Shown: piece by piece, positions 22,049-35,519 of the stretch
Numbering within the stretch: position 1 is the stretch's first letter
Layout of the letters: every line of letters begins with the position of its first letter
Source of the DNA: Ptiloglossa arizonensis
Taxonomy: Eukaryota > Arthropoda > Insecta > Hymenoptera > Colletidae
Assembly: GCF_051014685.1 (NCBI RefSeq)
Contig: NW_027479034.1
Location: 186,001-250,000 of the forward strand
Direction: 5' to 3'
DNA length: 64,000 bases
Notes under the pieces: model-generated
The model's database searches: none
Seen by the model: only the letters and a program-made list of their open reading frames with translations
Told to the model about the DNA's origin: nothing
Translations under genes and position numbers: made by a program

Positions 22049-24000
22049 AGAACGGCCTAGGGGAAAAGTACACATGCCTTTGTAATGGGATGAGTTTCTA
22101 CTTTCAGATGCAACAGAAATTTTGCGGATTGGTCAATCCGTTCGCGAGATATTGCAGTTTGGAGGTAAGATACGCTTGAGAAACTCAAAATTTTCGCAGT
22201 TTCTGATGCTCGAAACGAATAACTAGAACGGCCTAGGGGAAAACCACACCTACCGTTGTAATCGGGCGAGTTTCTACTTTCAGATGCAACAGAAATTTTG
22301 CGGATTGATCAATCCATTCGCGAGATATGGCAGTTTGGAGGTAAGAAACGCTTGAGAAACTCAAAATTTTCGCAGTTCTGATGCTCGAAACGAGTAACAA
22401 GAACGGCCTAGGGTAAAAGTACGCATACCGTTGTAATCGGGCGAGTTTCTACTTTCAGATGCAACAGAAATTTTGCGGATTGGTCAATCCGTTCGCGAGA
22501 TATGGCAGTTTGGAGGTAAGAAACGCTTGAGAAACTCAAAATTTCGCCGTTCTGATGCTCGAAACGAATAACTGGAACGGCCTAGGGGAAAACTACACAT
22601 GCCTTTGTAATGGGATGAGTTTCTACTTTCAGATGCAACAGAAATTTTGCGGATTAGTCAATCCGTTCGCGAGATATGGCAGTTTGGAGGTAAGAAACGC
22701 TTGAGAAACTCAAAATTTTCGCCGTTCTGATGCTCGAAACGAATAACTAGAACGGCCTAGGGAAAAGTACACATACCGTTGTAATCGGGCGAGTTTCTAC
22801 TTTCAGATGCAACAGAAATTTTGCGGATTGGTCAATCCGTTCGCGAGATATGGCAGTTTGGAGGTAAGAAACGCTTGAGAAACTCAAAATTTGCGCAGTT
22901 CTGATGATGGAAACGAATAACTAGAACGGCCTCGGGGAAAAGTGCGCATGCCGTTGTAATCGGGCGAGTTTCTACTTTCAGATGCTACAGAAATTTTGCG
23001 GATCGGTTAATCCGTTCGCGAGATATGGCAGTTTGGAAGTAAGAAACGCTTGAGAAACTCAAAATTTTCGCAGTTCTGATGCTCGAAACGAATAACTGGA
23101 ACGGCCTAGGGGAAAACTACACATACCGTTGAAATCGGGCGAGTTTCTACTTTCAGATGCAACAGAAATTTTGCGGATTGGCCAATCCGTTCGCGAGATA
23201 TGGCAGTTTGGAGGTAAGAAACGCTTGAGAAACTCAAAATTTTCGCAGTTCTAATGCTCGAAACGAATAACTAGAACGGCCCAGGGGAAAAGTGCGCATA
23301 CCATTGTAATCGGGCGAGTTTCTACTTTCAAATGCAACAGAAATTTTGCGGATTGGTCAATCCGTTCGCGAGATATGGCAGTTTGGAGGGAAGAAACGCT
23401 TGAGAAACTCAAAATTTTCGCAGTTCTGATGCTCGAAACGAATAACTGGAACGGCCTAGGGGAAAACTACACATACCGTTTGTAATCGGGCGAGTTTCTA
23501 CTTTCAGATGCAACAGAAATTTTGAGGATTGGTCAATCCGTTCGCGAGATATGCAGTTTGGAGGTAAGAAACGCTTGAGAAACTCAAAATTTGCGCAGTT
23601 CTGATGCTCGAAACGAATAACTAGAACGGCCTAGGGGAAGTGTGCGCATACCGTTGTAATCGGGCGAGTTTCTACTTTCAGATGCAACAGAAATTTTGCG
23701 GATTGGTCAATCCGTTCGCGAGATATGGCAGTTTGGAGATAAGAAATGCTTGAGAAACTCAAAATTTTCGCAGTTCTGATGCTCGACTCGAATAACTAGA
23801 ACGACCTAGGGGAAAAGTGCGCATGCCGTTATAATCGGGCGAGTTTCTACTTTCAGATGCAACAGAAATTTTGCGAATGGTCAATCCGTTCGCGAGATAT
23901 GGCAGTTTGGATGTAAGAAACGCTTGAGAAACTCAAAATTTTCGCAGTTCTGATGCTCGACACGAATAACTAGAACGGCCTAGGGGAAAAGTGCGCATAC
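22049..24000. repeat. Degenerate transition zone with clustered indels
   Basis: Six of the 15 length changes in the window lie in this 2-kb stretch: +1 at about 22200, -1 at 22542, -1 at 22762, +1 at 23480, -1 at 23553 and -1 at 23876. Class order is irregular, with unusual heads such as 'gcctttgtaatgggatg' and 'gcctcgggg'. It separates the 'actacac/ccacacc' HORs on the left from the X/T/A types on the right. It may be an older, less homogenised seam. Confidence 0.75.
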
Positions 24001-25546
24001 GGTTGTAATCGGGCGAGTTTCTACTTTCAGATGCAACAGAAATTTTGCGGATTGATCAATCCGTTCGCGAGACATGGCAGTTTGGAGATAAGAAACGCTT
24101 GAGAAACTCAAAATTTTCGCAGTTCTGATGCTCGACACGAATAACTAGAACGACCTAGGGGAAAAGTGCGCATACCGTTATAATCGGGCGAGTTTCTACT
24201 TTCAGATGCAACAGAAATTTTGCGGATTGGTCAATCCGTTCGCGAGATATGGCAGTTTGGAGATAAGAAATGCTTGAGAAACTCAAAATTTTCGCCGTTC
24301 TGATGCTCGAAACGAATAACTAGAACGGCCTAGGGGAAGAGTGCGCATACCGTTGCAATCGGGCGAGTTTCTACTTTCAGACGCAACAGAAATTTTGCGG
24401 ATTGGTAAATCCGTTCGCGAGATGTGGCAGTTTGGAGGTAAGAAACGCTTGAGAAACTCAAAATTTTCGCAGTTCTGATGCTCGAAACGAATAACTAGAA
24501 CGGCCTAGGGGAAAACTACATCTACCGTTGTAATCGGGCGACTTTCTACTTTCAGATGCAACAGAAATTTTGCGGATTGGTCAATCCGTTCGCGAGATAT
24601 GGCAGTTTGGAGGGAAGAAACGCTTGAGAAACTCAAAATTTTCGCAGTTCTGATGCTCGAAACGAATAACTGGAACGGCCTAGGGGAAAACTACACATAC
24701 CGTTGTAATCAGGCGAGTTTCTACTTTCAGATGCAACAGAAATTTTGAGGATTGGTCAATCCGTTCGCGAGATGTGGCAGTTTGGATGTAAGAAACGCTT
24801 TAGAAACTCAAAATTTTCGCAGTTCTGATACTCGAAACGAATAACAAGAACGGTCCAGGGGAAAAGTGCGCATACCATTGTAATCGGGCGAGTTTCTACT
24901 TTCAAATGCAACAGAAATTTTGCGGATTGGTCAATCCGTTCGCGAGATATGGCAGTTTGGAGGGAAGAAACGCTTGAGAAACTCAAAATTTTCGCAGTTC
25001 TGATGCTCGAAACGAATAACTGGAACGGCCTAGGGGAAAACTACACATACCGTTGTAATCGGGCGAGTTTCTACTTTCAGATGCAACAAAAATTTTGAGG
25101 ATTGGTCAATCCGTTCGCGAGATGTGGCAGTTTGGAGGTAAGAAACGCTTGAGAAACTCAAAATTTTCGCAGTTCTGATGCTCGACTCGAATAACTAGAA
25201 CGACCTAGGGGAAAAGAGCGTATACCGTTATAATCGGGCGAGTTTCTACTTTCAGATGCAACAGAAATTTTGCGGATTGGTCAATCCGTTCGCGAGATAT
25301 GGCAGTTTGGAAATAAGAAATGCTTGAGAAACTCAAAATTTTCGCCGTTCTGATGCTCGAAACGAATAACTAGAACGGCCTAGGGGAAAAGTACGCATAC
25401 CGTTGTAATCGGGCGAGTTTCTACTTTCAGATGCAACAGAAATTTTGCGGATTGGTCAATCCGTTCGCGAGATATGGCAGTTTGGAGGTAAGAAACGCTT
25501 GAGAAACTCAAAATTTGCGCAGTTCTGATGCTCGAAACGAATAACT

Positions 25547-26421
25547 AGAACGGCCTAGGGGAAGTGTGCGCATACCGTTGTAATCGGGCGAGTTTCTACT
25601 TTCAGACGCAACAGAAATTTTGCGGATTGGTCAATCCGTTCGCGAGATATGGCAGTTTGGAGGTAAGAAACGCTTGAGGAACTCAAAATTTGCGCAGTTC
25701 TGATGCTCGAAACGAATAACTAGAACGGCCTAGGGGAAGAGTGCGCATACCGTTGTAATCGGGCGAGTTTCTACTTTCAGACGCAACAGAAATTTTGCGG
25801 ATTGGTAAATCCGTTCGCGAGATGTGGCAGTTTGGAGGTAAGAAACGCTTGAGAAACTCAAAATTTTCGCAGTTCTGATGCTCGAAACGAATAACTAGAA
25901 CGGCCTAGGGGAAAACTACATCTACCGTTGTAATCGGGCGACTTTCTACTTTCAGATGCAACAGAAATTTTGCGGATTGATCAATCCGTTCGCGAGATAT
26001 GGCAGTTTGGAGATAAGAAACGCTTGAGAAGCTCAAAATTTTCGCAGTTCTGATGCTCGACACGAATAACTAGAACGACCTAGGGTAAAAGTGCGCATAC
26101 CTTTATAATCGGGCGAGTTTCTACTTTCAGATGCAACAGAAATTTTGCGGATTGGTCAATCCGTTCGCGAGATATGGCAGTTTGGAGATAAGAAATGCTT
26201 GAGAAACTCAAAATTTTCGCCGTTCTGATGCTCGAAACGAATAACTAGAACGGCCTAGGGGAAAACTACACCTACCGTTGTAATCGGGCGAGTTTCTACT
26301 TTCAGATGCAACAGAAATTTTGCGGATTGGTCAATCCGTTCGTGAGATGTGGCAGTTTGGAGGTAAGAAACGCTTGAGAAACTCAAAATTTTCGCCGTTC
26401 TGATGCTCGAAACGAATAACT
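25547..26421. repeat. Five-monomer cassette with 'gcgactttc' marker, copy A
   Basis: Successive units carry 'cgcttgagga' (25671), 'ttggtaaatcc', 'ctacatctacc' with 'gcgactttc' (25938), and 'gggtaaaag' with 'acctttat'. The same series returns at offset 4374 (25 monomers less one base), with 'gcgactttc' at 30312, and again 2099 further on at 32411. A partial older copy has 'gcgactttc' at 24538. Confidence 0.85.
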
Positions 26422-29035
26422 AGAACGGCCTAGGGGAGAACTACACCTACCGTTGTAATCGGGCGAGTTTCTACTTTCAGATGCAACAGAAATTTTGCGG
26501 ATTGGTCAATCCGTTCGTGAGATGTGGCAGTTTGGAGGTAAGAAACGCTTGAGAAACTCAAAATTTTCGCAGTTCTGATGCTCGAAACGAATAACTAGAA
26601 CGGCCCAGGGGAAAAGTGCGCATACCATTGTAATCGGGCGAGTTTCTACTTTCAAATGCAACAGAAATTTTGCGGATTGGTCAATCCGTTCGCGAGATAT
26701 GGCAGTTTGGAGGTAAGAAACGCTTGAGAAACTCAAAATTTTCGCAGTTCTGATGCTCGAAACGAATAACTGGAACGGCCTAGGGGAAAACTACACATAC
26801 CGTTGTAATCGGGCGAGTTTCTACTTTCAGATGCAACAGAAATTTTGAGGATTGATCAATCCGTTCGTGAGATGTAGCAGTTTGGAAGTAAGAAACGCTT
26901 GAGAAACTCAAAATTTTCGCAGTTCTGATGCTCGAAACGAATAACTAGAACGGCCCAGGGGAAAAGTGCGCATACCATTGTAATCGGGCGAGTTTCTACT
27001 TTCAAATGCAACAGAAATTTTGCGGATTGGTCAATCCGTTCGCGAGATATGGCAGTTTGGAGGTAAGAAACGCTTGAGAAACTCAAAATTTTCGCAGTTC
27101 TGATGCTCGAAACGAATGACTAGAACGGCCTAGGGGAGAAGTACGCATACCGTTGTAATCGGGCGAGTTTCTACTTTCAGATGCAACAGAAATTTTGCGG
27201 ATTGGTCAATCCGTTCGCGAGATATGGCAGTTTGGAGGTAAGGAACGCTTGAGAAACTCCAAATTTTCGCAGTTCTGATGCTCGAAACGAATAACTAGAA
27301 CGGCCTAGGGGAAAACTACACACACCGTTGTAATCGGACGAGTTTCTACTTTCAGATGCAACAGAAATTTTGCGGATTGGTCAATCCGTTCGCGAGATAT
27401 GGCAGTTTGGAGGTAAGAAACGCTTGAGAAACTCAAAATTTTCGCAGTTCTAATGCTCGAAACGAATAACTGGAACGGCCTAGGGGAAAACTACACATAC
27501 CGTTGTAATCGGGCGAGTTTCTAGTTTCAGATGCAACAGCAATTTTGAGGATTGATCAATCCGTTCGTGAGATGTAGCAGTTTGGAGGTAAGAAACGCTT
27601 GAGAAACTCAAAATTTTCGCAGTTCTGATGCTCGAAACGAATAACTAGAACGGCCCAGGCGAAAAGTGCGCATACCATTGTAATCGGGCGAGTTTCTACT
27701 TTCAAATGCAACAGAAATTTTGCGGATTGGTCAATCCGTTCGCGAGATATGGCAGTTTGGAGGTAAGAAACGCTTGAGAAACTCAAAATTTTCGCAGTTC
27801 TGATGCTCGAAACGAATGACTAGAACGGCCTAGGGGAGAAGTACGCATACCGTTGTAATCGGGCGAGTTTCTACTTTCAAATGCAACAGAAATTTTGCGG
27901 ATTGGTCAATCCGTTTGCGAGATATGGCAGTTTGGAGGTAAGAAACGCTTGAGAAACTCAAAATTTTCGCAGTTCTGATGCTCGAAACGAATAACTGGAA
28001 CGGCCTAGGGGAAAACTACACATACCGTTGTAATCGGGCGAGTTTCTACTTTCAGATGCAACAGAAATTTTGAGGATTGATCAATCCGTTCGTGAGATGT
28101 AGCAGTTTGGAGATAAGAAACGCTTGAGAAACTCAAAATTTTCGCAGTTCTGATGCTCGAGACGAATAACTGGAACGCCCTAGGGCAAAACTACACCTAC
28201 CGTTGTAATCGGGCGAGTTTCTACTTTCAGATGCAACAGAAATTTTGCGGATTGATCAATCCGTTCGCGAGACATGGCAGTTTGGAGATAAAAAACGCTT
28301 GAGAAACTAAAAATTTTCGCAGTTCTGATGCTCGACACGAATAACTAGAACGACCTAGGGGAAAAGTGCGCATACCGTTATAATCGGGCGAGTTTCTACT
28401 TTCAGATGCAACAGAAATTTTGCGGAATGGTCAATCCGTTCGCGAGATATGGCAGTTTGGATGTAAGAAACGCTTGAAGAACTCAAAATTTTCGCAGTTC
28501 TGATGCTCGACACGAATAACTAGAACGGCCTAGGGGAAAAGTGCGCATACGGTTGTAATCGGGCGAGTTTCTACTTTCAGATGCAACAGAAATTTTGCGG
28601 ATTGATCAATCCGTTCGCGAGACATGGCAGTTTGGAGATAAGAAACGCTTGAGAAACTCAAAATTTTCGCAGTTCTGATGCTCGACACGAATAACTAGAA
28701 CGACCTAGGGGAAAAGTGCGTATACCGTTATAATCGGGCGAGTTTCTACTTTCAGATGCAACAGAAATTTTGCGGATTGGTCAATCCGTTCGCGAGATAT
28801 GGCAGTTTGGAAATAAGAAATGCTTGAGAAACTCAAAATTTTCGCAGTTCTGATGCTCGACACGAATAACTAGAACAACCTAGGGGAAAAGTGCGCACAC
28901 CGTCATAATCGGGCGAGTTTCTACTTTCAGATGCAACAGAAATTTTGCGGATTGGTCAATCCGTTCGCGAGATATGGCAGTTTGGGTGTAAGAAACGCTT
29001 GAGAAACTCAAAATTTGCGCAGTTCTGATGCTCGA

Positions 29036-31310
29036 AACGAATAACTAGAACGGCCTAGGGGAAGTGTGCGCATACCGTTGTAATCGGGCGAGTTTCTACT
29101 TTCAGACGCAACAGAAATTTTGCGGATTGGTCAATCCGTTCGCGAGATGTGGCAGTTTGGAGGTAAGAAACGCTTGAGAAACTAAAATTGTCGCAGTTCT
29201 GATGCTCGAAACGAATAACTAGAACGGCCCAGGCGAAAAGTGCGCATACCATTGTAATCGGGCGAGTTTCTACTTTCAAATGCAACAGAAATTTTGCGGA
29301 TTGGTCAATCCGTTCGCGAGATATGGCAGTTTGGAGATAAGAAATGCTTGAGAAACTCAAAATTTTCGCAGTTCTGATGCTCGACACGAATAACTAGAAC
29401 AACCTAGGGGAAAAGTGCGCACACCGTTAAAATCGGGCGAGTTTCTACTTTCAGATGCAACAGAAGTTTTGCGGATTGGTCAATCCGTTCGCGAGATATG
29501 GCAGTTTGGAGATAAGAAATGCTTGAGAAACTCAAAATTTTCGCGGTTCTGATGCTCGAAACGAATAACTAGAACGGCCTAGGGGAAAACTACACCTACC
29601 GTTGTAATCGGGCGAGTTTCTACTTTCAGATGCTACAGAAATTTTGCGGATTGGTCAATCCGTTCGCGAGATATGGCCGTTTGGATGTAAGAAACGCTTG
29701 AGAAACTCAAAATTTTCGCGGTTCTGATGCTCGAAACGAATAACTAGAACGGTCCAGGGGAAAAGTGCGCATACCATTGTAATCGGGCGAGTTTCTACTT
29801 TCAAATGCAACAGAAATTTTGCGGATTGGTCAATCCGTTCGCGAGATATGGCCGTTTGGATGTAAGAAACGCTTTAGAAACTCAAAATTTTCGCAGTTCT
29901 GATGCTCGAAACGAATAACTAGAACGGCCCAGGGGAAAAGTGCGCATACCGTTGTAATCGGGCGAGTTTCTACTTTCAGACGCAACAGAAATTTTGCGGA
30001 TTGGTCAATCCGTTCGCGAGATATGGCAGTTTGGAGGTAAGAAACGCTTGAGGAACTCAAAATTTGCGCAGTTCTGATGCTCGAAACGAATAACTAGAAC
30101 GGCCTAGGGGAAGAGTGCGCATACCGTTGTAATCGGGCGAGTTTCTACTTTCAGACGCAACAGAAATTTTGCGGATTGGTAAATCCGTTCGCGAGATGTG
30201 GCAGTTTGGAGGTAAGAAACGCTTGAGAAACTCAAAATTTTCGCAGTTCTGATGCTCGAAACGAATAACTAGAACGGCCTAGGGGAAAACTACATCTACC
30301 GTTGTAATCGGGCGACTTTCTACTTTCAGATGCAACAGAAATTTTGCGGATTGATCAATCCGTTCGCGAGATATGGCAGTTTGGAGATAAGAAACGCTTG
30401 AGAAGCTCAAAATTTTCGCAGTTCTGATGCTCGACACGAATAACTAGAACGACCTAGGGTAAAAGTGCGCATACCTTTATAATCGGGCGAGTTTCTACTT
30501 TCAGATGTAACAGAAATTTTGCGGATTGGTCAATCCGTTCGCGAGATATGGCAGTTTGGAGATAAGAAATGCTTGAGAAACTCAAAATTTTCGCCGTTCT
30601 GATGCTCGAAACGAATAACTAGAACGGCCTAGGGGAAAACTACACCTACCGTTGTAATCGGGCGAGTTTCTACTTTCAGATGCAACAGAAATTTTGCGGA
30701 TTGGTCAATCCGTTCGCGAGATATGGCCGTTTGGATGTAAGAAACGCTTTAGAAACTCAAAATTTTCGCAGTTCTTATGCTCGAAACGAATAACTAGAAC
30801 GGTCCAGGGGAAAAGTGCGCATACGGTTGTAATCGGGCGAGTTTCTACTTTCAGATGCAACAGAAATTTTGCGGATTGATCAATCCGTTCGCGAGACATG
30901 GCAGTTTGGAGATAAGAAACGCTTGAGAAACTCAAAATTTTCGCAGTTCTGATGCTCGACACGAATAACTAGAACGACCTAGGGGAAAAGTGCGTATACC
31001 GTTATAATCGGGCGAGTTTCTACTTTCAGATGCAACAGAAATTTTGCGGATTGGTCAATCCGTTCGCGAGATATGGCAGTTTGGAAATAAGAAATGCTTG
31101 AGAAACTCAAAATTTTCGCCGTTCTGATGCTCGAAACGAATAACTAGAACGGCCTAGGGGAAAAGTACGCATACCGTTGTAATCGGGCGAGTTTCTACTT
31201 TCAGATGCAACAGAAATTTTGCGGATTGGTCAATCCGTTCGCGAGATATGGCAGTTTGGGTGTAAGAAACGCTTGAGAAACTCAAAATTTGCGCAGTTCT
31301 GATGCTCGAA
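29036..31310. repeat. 12/13-monomer HOR block, copy 1
   Basis: The block begins with a T monomer that has lost one base ('gaaactaaaattg' near 29184). It runs through X, 'gaacaacc' with 'gttaaaat' (29397), 'gctacag' with 'ggccgtttgg', and the 'gcgactttc' cassette. Downstream, its left part recurs at +2274 and its right part at +2099, so copy 2 lacks one monomer: the 'ggtccagg' X unit near 29746. Confidence 0.85.
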
Positions 31311-33420
31311 ACGAATAACTAGAACGGCCTAGGGGAAGTGTGCGCATACCGTTGTAATCGGGCGAGTTTCTACTTTCAGACGCAACAGAAATTTTGCGGA
31401 TTGGTCAATCCGTTCGCGAGATGTGGCAGTTTGGAGGTAAGAAACGCTTGAGAAACTAAAATTGTCGCAGTTCTGATGCTCGAAACGAATAACTAGAACG
31501 GCCCAGGCGAAAAGTGCGCATACCATTGTAATCGGGCGAGTTTCTACTTTCAAATGCAACAGAAATTTTGCGGATTGTTCAATCCGTTCGCGAGATATGG
31601 CAGTTTGGAGATAAGAAATGCTTGAGAAACTCAAAATTTTCGCAGTTCTGATGCTCGACACGAATAACTAGAACAACCTAGGGGAAAAGTGCGCACACCG
31701 TTAAAATCGGGCGAGTTTCTACTTTCAGATGCAACAGAAGTTTTGCGGATTGGTCAATCCGTTCGCGAGATATGGCAGTTTGGAGATAAGAAATGCTTGA
31801 GAAACTCAAAATTTTCGCGGTTCTGATGCTCGAAACGAATAACTAGAACGGCCTAGGGGAAAACTACACCTACCGTTGTAATCGGGCGAGTTTCTACTTT
31901 CAGATGCTACAGAAATTTTGCGGATTGGTCAATCCGTTCGCGAGATATGGCCGTTTGGATGTAAGAAACGCTTTAGAAACTCAAAATTTTCGCAGTTCTG
32001 ATGCTCGAAACGAATAACTAGAACGGCCCAGGGGAAAAGTGCGCATACCGTTGTAATCGGGCGAGTTTCTACTTTCAGACGCAACAGAAATTTTGCGGAT
32101 TGGTCAATCCGTTCGCGAGATATGGCAGTTTGGAGGTAAGAAACGCTTGAGGAACTCAAAATTTGCGCAGTTCTGATGCTCGAAACGAATAACTAGAACG
32201 GCCTAGGGGAAGAGTGCGCATACCGTTGTAATCGGGCGAGTTTCTACTTTCAGACGCAACAGAAATTTTGCGGATTGGTAAATCCGTTCGCGAGATGTGG
32301 CAGTTTGGAGGTAAGAAACGCTTGAGAAACTCAAAATTTTCGCAGTTCTGATGCTCGAAACGAATAACTAGAACGGCCTAGGCGAAAACTACATCTACCG
32401 TTGTAATCGGGCGACTTTCTACTTTCAGATGCAACAGAAATTTTGCGGATTGATCAATCCGTTCGCGAGATATGGCAGTTTGGAGATAAGAAATGCTTGA
32501 GAAGCTCAAAATTTTCGCAGTTCTGATGCTCGACACGAATAACTAGAACGACCTAGGGTAAAAGTGCGCATACCTTTATAATCGGGCGAGTTTCTACTTT
32601 CAGATGTAACAGAAATTTTGCGGATTGGTCAATCCGTTCGCGAGATATGGCAGTTTGGAGATAAGAAATGCTTGAGAAACTCAAAATTTTCGCCGTTCTG
32701 ATGCTCGAAACGAATAACTAGAACGGCCTAGGGGAAAACTACACCTACCGTTGTAATCGGGCGAGTTTCTACTTTCAGATGCAACAGAAATTTTGCGGAT
32801 TGGTCAATCCGTTCGCGAGATATGGCCGTTTGGATGTAAGAAACGCTTTAGAAACTCAAAATTTTCGCAGTTCTGATGCTCGAAACGAATAACTAGAACG
32901 GTCCAGGGGAAAAGTGCGCATACGGTTGTAATCGGGCGAGTTTCTACTTTCAGATGCAACAGAAATTTTGCGGATTGATCAATCCGTTCGCGAGACATGG
33001 CAGTTTGGAGATAAGAAACGCTTGAGAAACTCAAAATTTTCGCAGTTCTGATGCTCGACACGAATAACTAGAACGACCTAGGGGAAAAGTGCGTATACCG
33101 TTATAATCGGGCGAGTTTCTACTTTCAGATGCAACAGAAATTTTGCGGATTGGTCAATCCGTTCGCGAGATATGGCAGTTTGGAGATAAGAAATGCTTGA
33201 GAAACTCAAAATTTTCGCCGTTCTGATGCTCGAAACGAATAACTAGAACGGCCTAGGGGAAAAGTTAGCATACCGTTGTAATCGGGCGAGTTTCTACTTT
33301 CAGATGCAACTGAAATTTTGCGGATTGATCAATCCGTTCGCGAGACATGGCAGTTTGGAGATAAGAAACGCTTGAGAAACTCAAAATTTTCGCAGTTCTG
33401 ATGCTCGACACGAATAACTA
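31311..33420. repeat. 12/13-monomer HOR block, copy 2
   Basis: This copy repeats the preceding block, including the inherited one-base deletion ('gaaactaaaattg' near 31458) and 'gaacaacc' at 31671. 'gaacaacc' occurs a third time at 33421, 1750 bp on, so a third partial copy follows with three fewer monomers than the first interval. Small differences, such as 'ggattgttc' for 'ggattggtc', show limited divergence since duplication. Confidence 0.85.
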
Positions 33421-33944
33421 GAACAACCTAGGGGAAAAGTGCGCACACCGTTAAAATCGGGCGAGTTTCTACTTTCAGATGCAACAGAAGTTTTGCGGAT
33501 TGGTCAATCCGTTCGCGAGATATGGCAGTTTGGAGATAAGAAATGCTTGAGAAACTCAAAATTTTCGCGGTTCTGATGCTCGAAACGAATAACTAGAACG
33601 GCCTAGGGGAAGTGTGCGCATACCGTTGTAATCGGGCGAGGTTCTACTTTCAGACGCAACAGAAATTTTGCGGATTGGTCAATCCGTTCGCGAGATATGG
33701 CAGTTTGGAGGTAAGAAACGCTTGAGGAACTCAAAATTTGCGCAGTTCTGATGCTCGAAACGAATAACTAGAACGGACTAGGGGAAGAGTGCGCATACCG
33801 TTGTAATCGGGCGAGTTTCTACTTTCAGACGCAACAGAAATTTTGCGGATTGGTAAATCCGTTCGCGAGATGTGGCAGTTTGGAGGTAAGAAACGCTTGA
33901 GAAACTCAAAATTTTCGCAGTTCTGATGCTCGAAACGAATAACT

Positions 33945-35345
33945 GGAACGGCCTAGGGGAAAACTACACACACCGTTGTAATCGGACGAGTTTCTACTTT
34001 CAGATGCAACAGAAATTTTGCGGATTGGTCAATCCGTTCGCGAGATATGGCAGTTTGGAGGTAAGAAACGCTTGAGAAACTCAAAATTTTCGCAGTTCTG
34101 ATGCTCGAAACGAATAACTGGAACGGCCTAGGGGAAAACTACACATACCGTTGTAATCGGGCGAGTTTCTACTTTCAGATGCAACAGAAATTTTGAGGAT
34201 TGATGAATCCGTTCGTGAGATGTAGCAGTTTGGAGGTAAGAAACGCTTGAGAAACTCAAAATTTTCGCAGTTCTGATGCTCGAAACGAATAACTAGAACG
34301 GCCCAGGCGAAAAGTGCGCATACCATTGTAATCGGGCGAGTTTCTACTTTCAAATGCAACAGAAATTTTGCGGATTGGTCAATCCGTTCGCGAGATATGG
34401 CAGTTTGGAGGTAAGAAACGCTTGAGAAACTCAAAATTTTCGCAGTTCTGATGCTCGAAACGAATAACTGGAACGGCCTAGGGGAAAACTACACATACCG
34501 TTGTAATCGGGCGAGTTTCTACTTTCAGATGCAACAGAAATTTTGAGGATTGATCAATCCGTTCGTGAGATGTAGCAGTTTGGAGATAAGAAACGCTTGA
34601 GAAACTCAAAATTTTCGCAGTTCTGATGCTCGAAACGAATAACTGGAACGCCCTAGGGCAAAACTACACCTACCGTTGTAATCGGGCGAGTTTCTACTTT
34701 CAGATGCAACAGAAATTTTGCGGATTGATCAATCCGTTCGCGAGACATGGCAGTTTGGAGATAAAAAACGCTTGAGAAACTAAAAATTTTCGCAGTTCTG
34801 ATGCTCGACACGAATAACTAGAACGACCTAGGGGAAAAGTGCGCATACCGTTATAATCGGGCGAGTTTCTACTTTCAGATGCAACAGTAATTTTGCGGAA
34901 TGGTCAATCCGTTCGCGAGATATGGCAGTTTGGATGTAAGGAACGCTTGAAAAACTCAAAATTTTCGCAGTTCTGATGCTCGACACGAATAACTAGAACG
35001 GCCTAGGGGAAAAGTGCGCATACGGTTGTAATCGGGCGAGTTTCTACTTTCAGATGCAACAGAAATTTTGCGGATTGATCAATCCGTTCGCGAGACATGG
35101 CAGTTTGGAGATAAGAAACGCTTGAGAAACTCAAAATTTTCGCAGTTCTGATGCTCGACACGAATAACTAGAACGACCTAGGGGAAAAGTGCGTATACCT
35201 TTATAATCGGGCGAGTTTCTACTTTCAGATGCAACAGAAATTTTGCGGATTGGTCAATCCGTTCGCGAGATATGGCAGTTTGGAAATAAGAAATGCTTGA
35301 GAAACTCAAAATTTTCGCCGTTCTGATGCTCGAAACGAATAACTA
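33945..35345. repeat. Copy of 27296-28870 (offset 37-38 monomers)
   Basis: 'cacaccg' followed by 'ggacg' at 33969 pairs with 27321 (offset 6648). 'ggaacgccc' with 'agggcaaaac' at 34645 pairs with 28172, and 'gataaaaaacg' near 34760 pairs with 28287 (offset 6473). The drop from 38 to 37 monomers means that one monomer, the 'ggggagaagtacgc' unit near 27822, is absent in this copy. Confidence 0.85.
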
Positions 35346-35519
35346 GAACGGCCTAGGGGAAAAGTACGCATACCGTTGTAATCGGGCGAGTTTCTACTTT
35401 CAGATGCAACAGAAATTTTGCGGATTGGTCAATCCGTTCGCGAGATATGGCAGTTTGGAGGTAAGAAACGCTTGAAAAACTCAAAATTTTCGCAGTTCTG
35501 ATGCTCGACACGAATAACT

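Larger units (their letters stand above)
12400..22900. repeat. Array domain 2: short HORs (3, 6 and 7 monomers) of U, V and D-like types
   Basis: Markers are 'acctttg' with 'ggacg' (U), 'gcggatcggtc' (V), 'aaccacacc' with 'aatccattc' (D-like), 'gggtaaaag' after 'aacaagaac', and 'cctcgaaacgaaaaact'. They recur at spacings of 525, 1050 and 1225 bp in different stretches. The same types return after 61.0 kb. No stretch of the domain departs from the satellite. Confidence 0.8.

Noticed and set aside
22049..24000. Transposon or foreign insertion in the irregular zone
   Set aside because: Despite odd variants and clustered indels, every stretch still aligns to the 175-bp unit. No target-site duplication, terminal repeat or non-satellite sequence is present.
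30694..30879. Plus-strand reading frames of about 60 codons (also 37951-38142 and 42989-43171)
   Set aside because: These are chance openings in the satellite where 'aataactagaac' mutates to 'aataactggaac' or the phase differs. They are not conserved between classes and have no recognisable product.
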